Assembly (NCBI GenBank): GCA_030728235.1 | Contig: JANRAA010000280.1 | Coordinates: forward strand, 6,721-14,555 | Source: Flavobacteriales bacterium | Lineage (GTDB): Bacteria; Bacteroidota; Bacteroidia; Flavobacteriales_D; Sanyastnellaceae | Direction: 5' to 3' | DNA length: 7,835 nt | Shown here: piece after piece, positions 5,318-7,835 of the stretch | How the letters are laid out: each line of letters begins with the position of its first letter | Numbering within the stretch: the stretch's first letter is position 1 | Program-made: the position numbers and the translations under genes | The notes under the pieces: model-generated | Databases searched by the model: none | What the model saw: only the letters and a program-made list of their open reading frames with translations | What the model was told of the DNA's origin: nothing

Positions 5318-5827
5318 TTACTGAATGTAGGCAGCATGCTGTTTTCCAGCCATCTCAACCTCAATATGCTCTTTGATATTTGTCGATAATGTGAGGCCAA
5401 CATAGTCGGCTCTGATAGGGAATGTTCGGTGAATACGGTCGACCAAAACCACTGTGCGCAGTGATTTCGGACCAGCAGCCAATAGAAAACGAACGCCGTA
5501 AATGAGGGTGCGGCCGCTGTTTAGTACGTCGTCAACAACGAAAACAACTTTGTTCTTGAGTCCCGACAAATCTCCAGAAAGATGTATGTCGTGCTTCAAA
5601 GGTTGGTCTTTGTGCATATCCAATTCCAGCACTTCAATCTCCAACGACGATATGGCGCGTAATTCTTCTACCAAACGCTTGGCAACAATCACTCCTTGAT
5701 CTTTTACGCCAACTACCACCAAAGATTTCTCTTTGTAGTGATCTTCGTAAACCTCATGAGCCATGCGGCGTATCTTCTGGTCAATCTCCCAGTGGTCTAA
5801 AATCTGTGTGCGTTCTTTGCTCGGCAT
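5318..5827 (-). CDS. PyrR-like phosphoribosyltransferase family protein
   Basis: From the ATG at 5827 the protein is 169 residues. The PRPP-binding signature VFVVDDVLNSGRT (residues 95-107), with the acidic pair Asp99-Asp100, identifies the type I phosphoribosyltransferase fold. VVGVKDQGVIVAKRL (38-52) forms the preceding loop, and VLVDRIHRTFPIRADYVG (127-144) closely resembles the C-terminal part of PyrR. The family transfers a phosphoribosyl group from PRPP to a base such as uracil, or acts as a pyrimidine-responsive regulator. The segment where PyrR proteins carry their LDITLYRDD motif reads EVLELDMHKDQP here, so the specific role is uncertain and the name pyrR is not applied. An in-frame TTG at 5833 could also start the protein; ATG is preferred. 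The gene begins 11 bases after the methyltransferase gene and is probably in the same operon. Its C-terminus falls just before tRNA-Arg. Confidence 0.85.
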   Translation of the reverse strand: MPSKERTQILDHWEIDQKIRRMAHEVYEDHYKEKSLVVVGVKDQGVIVAKRLVEELRAISSLEIEVLELDMHKDQPLKHDIHLSGDLSGLKNKVVFVVDDVLNSGRTLIYGVRFLLAAGPKSLRTVVLVDRIHRTFPIRADYVGLTLSTNIKEHIEVEMAGKQHAAYIQ

Positions 5828-5838
5828 AGACAACGAAA

Positions 5839-6420
5839 TTAAGCATTTTTCCGCAAGCGAAATCCCAATTCTCGACCTGCTCGAGGTGGAATAGACAATT
5901 CCGTTTTTTCCATCTCTTCGATTGTAAAAAGTCTTTCGAAATAACCCAAATACTCTTCTACACTCCCCCCAAAAGGCGGTCCTTCACTGGTGAGTGGGAA
6001 ATCGAAAAGCAATCCTGTCAGCACACCGTTTGGAAGTAACAAGTCGTGCATTTTCTCAGCGTATTTCTGTCGCAACGACGGATCCAGCGCACAAAAAAAG
6101 GTCTGCTCCAATATCAATTCATATCCGCCGTGTAAGGCGAAAAAATCTCCACATATCAACTGCTCATCTGGGAAATCGGGAACGCGCTGTTTGAATTTCA
6201 AAAGGGGAACATCAACGATATCAACGATATGTACCTGCGTATATCCGCTTCTAAAAAGTGCCTCAGCCTCCCATCCACTGCCGCATCCAGGTATCAAAAT
6301 CTTCGTCTCTTTCGGAAAGTTCTTGGCCGCCTCAATCAAAAACCGAGACGCATGTCCAATGTCCCAACCGGTTTGTCCATGCTCCCAACGCTCACTCCAA
6401 TACGTTTTGTCTAAACTCAT
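5839..6420 (-). CDS. Thiopurine S-methyltransferase (TPMT)-family SAM-dependent methyltransferase
   Basis: The 193-residue protein shows the full TPMT pattern: YWSERWEHGQTGWDIGHAS (7-25) at the N-terminus, the SAM-binding glycine motif LIPGCGSGWEAEAL (42-55), ICGDFFAL (89-96), ILEQTFFCALDP (103-114), GLLFDFP (136-142) and GPPFGGSVEEY (147-157), ending RAGRELGFRLRK (180-191). Bacterial relatives methylate thiol, selenium or tellurium compounds, or remain uncharacterised; the substrate here is unknown. Its ATG (6420-6418) overlaps the TGA stop (6419-6417) of the RNA methyltransferase, an ATGA junction indicating coupled translation. The phosphoribosyltransferase follows after 11 bases. It lies about 1 kb beyond the end of the arsenic operon and on the other strand, so a link to metalloid detoxification is not indicated by operon structure. 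Confidence 0.92.
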   Translation of the reverse strand: MSLDKTYWSERWEHGQTGWDIGHASRFLIEAAKNFPKETKILIPGCGSGWEAEALFRSGYTQVHIVDIVDVPLLKFKQRVPDFPDEQLICGDFFALHGGYELILEQTFFCALDPSLRQKYAEKMHDLLLPNGVLTGLLFDFPLTSEGPPFGGSVEEYLGYFERLFTIEEMEKTELSIPPRAGRELGFRLRKNA

Positions 6421-7835
6421 TTCTTCTCAAATAAAGCCACCGCTTCGATGTGGGAAGTGTGTGGAAATTGGTCAACCAACTTCAAATCCAACAGCTCATA
6501 GCCGTCTTCGCGCAGGGTCAATATATCTCGGGCTTGGGTGGCAGGATTGCACGACACATAAACTATGCGTGGGGCATCTAAAGCGATGATTTTCTTCAAC
6601 GATTTTGGAGCGATCCCCCCGCGTGGTGGATCCAAAACGATGGTGGCGATTTTACCCGCATACTCCGGATATTCAACCAAGAACTTGCCTACATCGGCGG
6701 CGTGAAAAGTAACGTTCTCCACTCCATTCTCTTTGGCATTCTGACGGGCATCTTCAATGGCGCTTTGCACGATATCAACTCCCACAATGTCTTTGCCTGT
6801 GCCACGTGCCAGAAGCTGGCCTATCGTGCCGGTACCGCAAAACAAATCCATCAAATACCCTTCACTATCGGTATTTCCTGCCCAATCTACAGTGAGGTCA
6901 TAAAGTTTCTCAGCGCTTTTCGGGTTGGTTTGAAAAAAGCTCGACATGCTGATTGAAAAATCCAAATCGTTGATGCGCTCTTTGATTTTCAACTCACCAT
7001 AAACCACTTTGCTATTGCCTTCTCGCGCTTCCACGCGCTCACCGCGATCGTCGTTGATGGTGTGCAAAATGCCTTGCACGCGATCTCCCCACAGGTTCAG
7101 ACACGTTTGTACAAACTCATCACGATTAAAGGCATCCAAATTATCAGATGTCGTTACCAAATTGATCAGAATCTTATTCGAAGCAAAGCTTTTACGTACC
7201 ACGAAAAATCTAAAAAACCCTTCTCGTTTTGGTGGGTGCCAGGCAGGCAAACCAGTCTTCTCGCACCATTCACGAAGCAGCTTCAACTTCCCTTCTACTT
7301 CAGCATCAAACAAGCCGCTGTCGGCATCCAAATTCTCCACTACCCACCACGTTCCGCGGTGCTTAAAGCCAAGCGCAAAACCATCGAACTCTTCTTGCTT
7401 CGCATGATCAAAACCGATGGCCGAAAACGAATATTCCATTTTATTGCGGTAGTGCCAAACTTCCGGCGAAGCCATCAATCCTGAATATACCTCATCGAGA
7501 TTTTCAATCATTCCAATTTTGCGATACACATCCAATGCTGTGCGCTCTTTGTACTTCAATTGAATCTCAATCGGCAATCGCGCATAAGGCGCACCGGGTA
7601 TTGGCTGAAAATCATTCTTGACTTCTTCAGGCGCTGGCTCCAACACTTTATCGAGCTTGCATTCCGCATAGCGCGATTTGCATGAATCAACACGCGCTTG
7701 CACAAGTTGTCCGGGAACGGTGTTCATCACAAAAACCGTAAAATCACCCTTCTCTGTTGGAATCTTCGCAACCCCTTTGCCGCCAAAGGCCACATCAACG
7801 ATTCTCACCGTCAACACCTCGCCCCGTTTAAATTC
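6417..7835 (-). CDS. TrmA/RumA-family RNA uracil-5-methyltransferase, start lies beyond the right edge
   Basis: The frame is open to the last base (EFKRGEVLTVRIVDVAFGG), and a TRAM RNA-binding domain occupies the N-terminus. The GTG at 7815-7817 falls inside that domain (the VLTVRIVD strand), so the true start should be a few codons outside the window. Counting from that GTG there are 466 residues. The RNA-binding middle region is followed by SFFQTN (293-298), the SAM site LMDLFCGTGTIG (322-333), DPPRGG (396-401), the nucleophilic Cys423 in VSCNPATQARD, and the HIEAVALFEK end with the probable general base Glu458. These are the catalytic features of enzymes making m5U in 23S rRNA or tRNA. The four cysteines of the RumA iron-sulfur site are absent; the corresponding stretch reads IPGAPYARLPIEIQLKYKE. 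Which uridine is modified cannot be told, so no gene name is given. It overlaps the TPMT-family gene by four bases. Confidence 0.93.
   Translation of the reverse strand, partial: EFKRGEVLTVRIVDVAFGGKGVAKIPTEKGDFTVFVMNTVPGQLVQARVDSCKSRYAECKLDKVLEPAPEEVKNDFQPIPGAPYARLPIEIQLKYKERTALDVYRKIGMIENLDEVYSGLMASPEVWHYRNKMEYSFSAIGFDHAKQEEFDGFALGFKHRGTWWVVENLDADSGLFDAEVEGKLKLLREWCEKTGLPAWHPPKREGFFRFFVVRKSFASNKILINLVTTSDNLDAFNRDEFVQTCLNLWGDRVQGILHTINDDRGERVEAREGNSKVVYGELKIKERINDLDFSISMSSFFQTNPKSAEKLYDLTVDWAGNTDSEGYLMDLFCGTGTIGQLLARGTGKDIVGVDIVQSAIEDARQNAKENGVENVTFHAADVGKFLVEYPEYAGKIATIVLDPPRGGIAPKSLKKIIALDAPRIVYVSCNPATQARDILTLREDGYELLDLKLVDQFPHTSHIEAVALFEKK

Noticed and set aside
5119..5376. 85-residue plus-strand open frame containing IPTGFEPVTVSLEVRCSIQL
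   Set aside because: It is the antisense translation of tRNA-Arg plus flanks; peptides of this GFEPVT...SIQLSYG type are a familiar spurious annotation opposite tRNA genes.
5831..5833. TTG at 5833 as the start of the phosphoribosyltransferase
   Set aside because: An ATG lies two codons later at 5827 and gives a normal family N-terminus.
6210..6233. Tandem ATCAACGAT repeat
   Set aside because: It falls inside the TPMT-family coding region and encodes an IVDIVD stretch at the normal beta-strand position without apparent insertion; likely chance codon repetition.
5990..6589. 199-residue plus-strand open frame
   Set aside because: It is antisense to the TPMT-family gene and the end of the RNA methyltransferase, both strongly supported; low-complexity Ser/Lys/Cys composition is typical of a shadow frame.

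Overview
The window reads as chromosomal DNA from a member of the Bacteroidetes, most likely a flavobacterial-type lineage. This is inferred from protein families rather than from any marker gene. The indicators are an arsenic operon holding a DUF6428-type protein and a long-form phosphatase-like ArsC, an AraC-type regulator with the N-terminal domain common in Bacteroidetes, the absence of clear Shine-Dalgarno sequences before the starts, and a possible TAnnTTTG promoter box. Three transcription blocks are visible.

Block 1 (1-2127, minus strand) is a tight three-gene unit, read from high to low coordinates. It starts with an extended-SDR reductase of the dihydroflavonol-4-reductase-like type, followed 11 bases later by a small atypical SDR of the NAD(P)H-binding/HTATIP2-like type. 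The latter overlaps by an ATGA junction the start of an AraC-family regulator, whose DNA-binding half lies beyond the left edge. The substrates are unknown; the arrangement suggests a small redox unit carrying its own regulator.

Block 2 (2271-4822, plus strand) is a compact arsenic-resistance operon diverging from block 1. A near-perfect 22-bp palindrome lies three bases before the ATG of arsR and is the likely operator. The gene order is arsR, a Cys-rich DUF6428-type protein of unknown function, a thioredoxin-type arsenate reductase of the low-molecular-weight phosphatase fold, and an ACR3-type arsenite efflux permease. Arsenate would be reduced to arsenite and exported, with ArsR sensing arsenite. 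Both ArsR and the DUF6428 protein end in a Cys-Cys pair.

A 366-base gene-free stretch (4823-5188) follows. It holds a perfect 22-bp-arm hairpin preceded by related partial copies, and a perfect 16-bp-arm hairpin close to the tRNA.

Block 3 (5189-7835, minus strand) contains, in transcription order, a TrmA/RumA-type RNA uracil-5-methyltransferase (its start lies just off the right edge), a TPMT-family methyltransferase joined to it by an ATGA overlap, a PyrR-like phosphoribosyltransferase 11 bases further on, and tRNA-Arg(UCU). The 3' end of the tRNA faces the arsenic block.

No CRISPR array, insertion sequence or transposase is visible. The most interesting unexplained parts are the DUF6428 protein in the arsenic operon, the non-canonical cysteine layout of ArsR, and the inverted-repeat cluster at 4889-4975.
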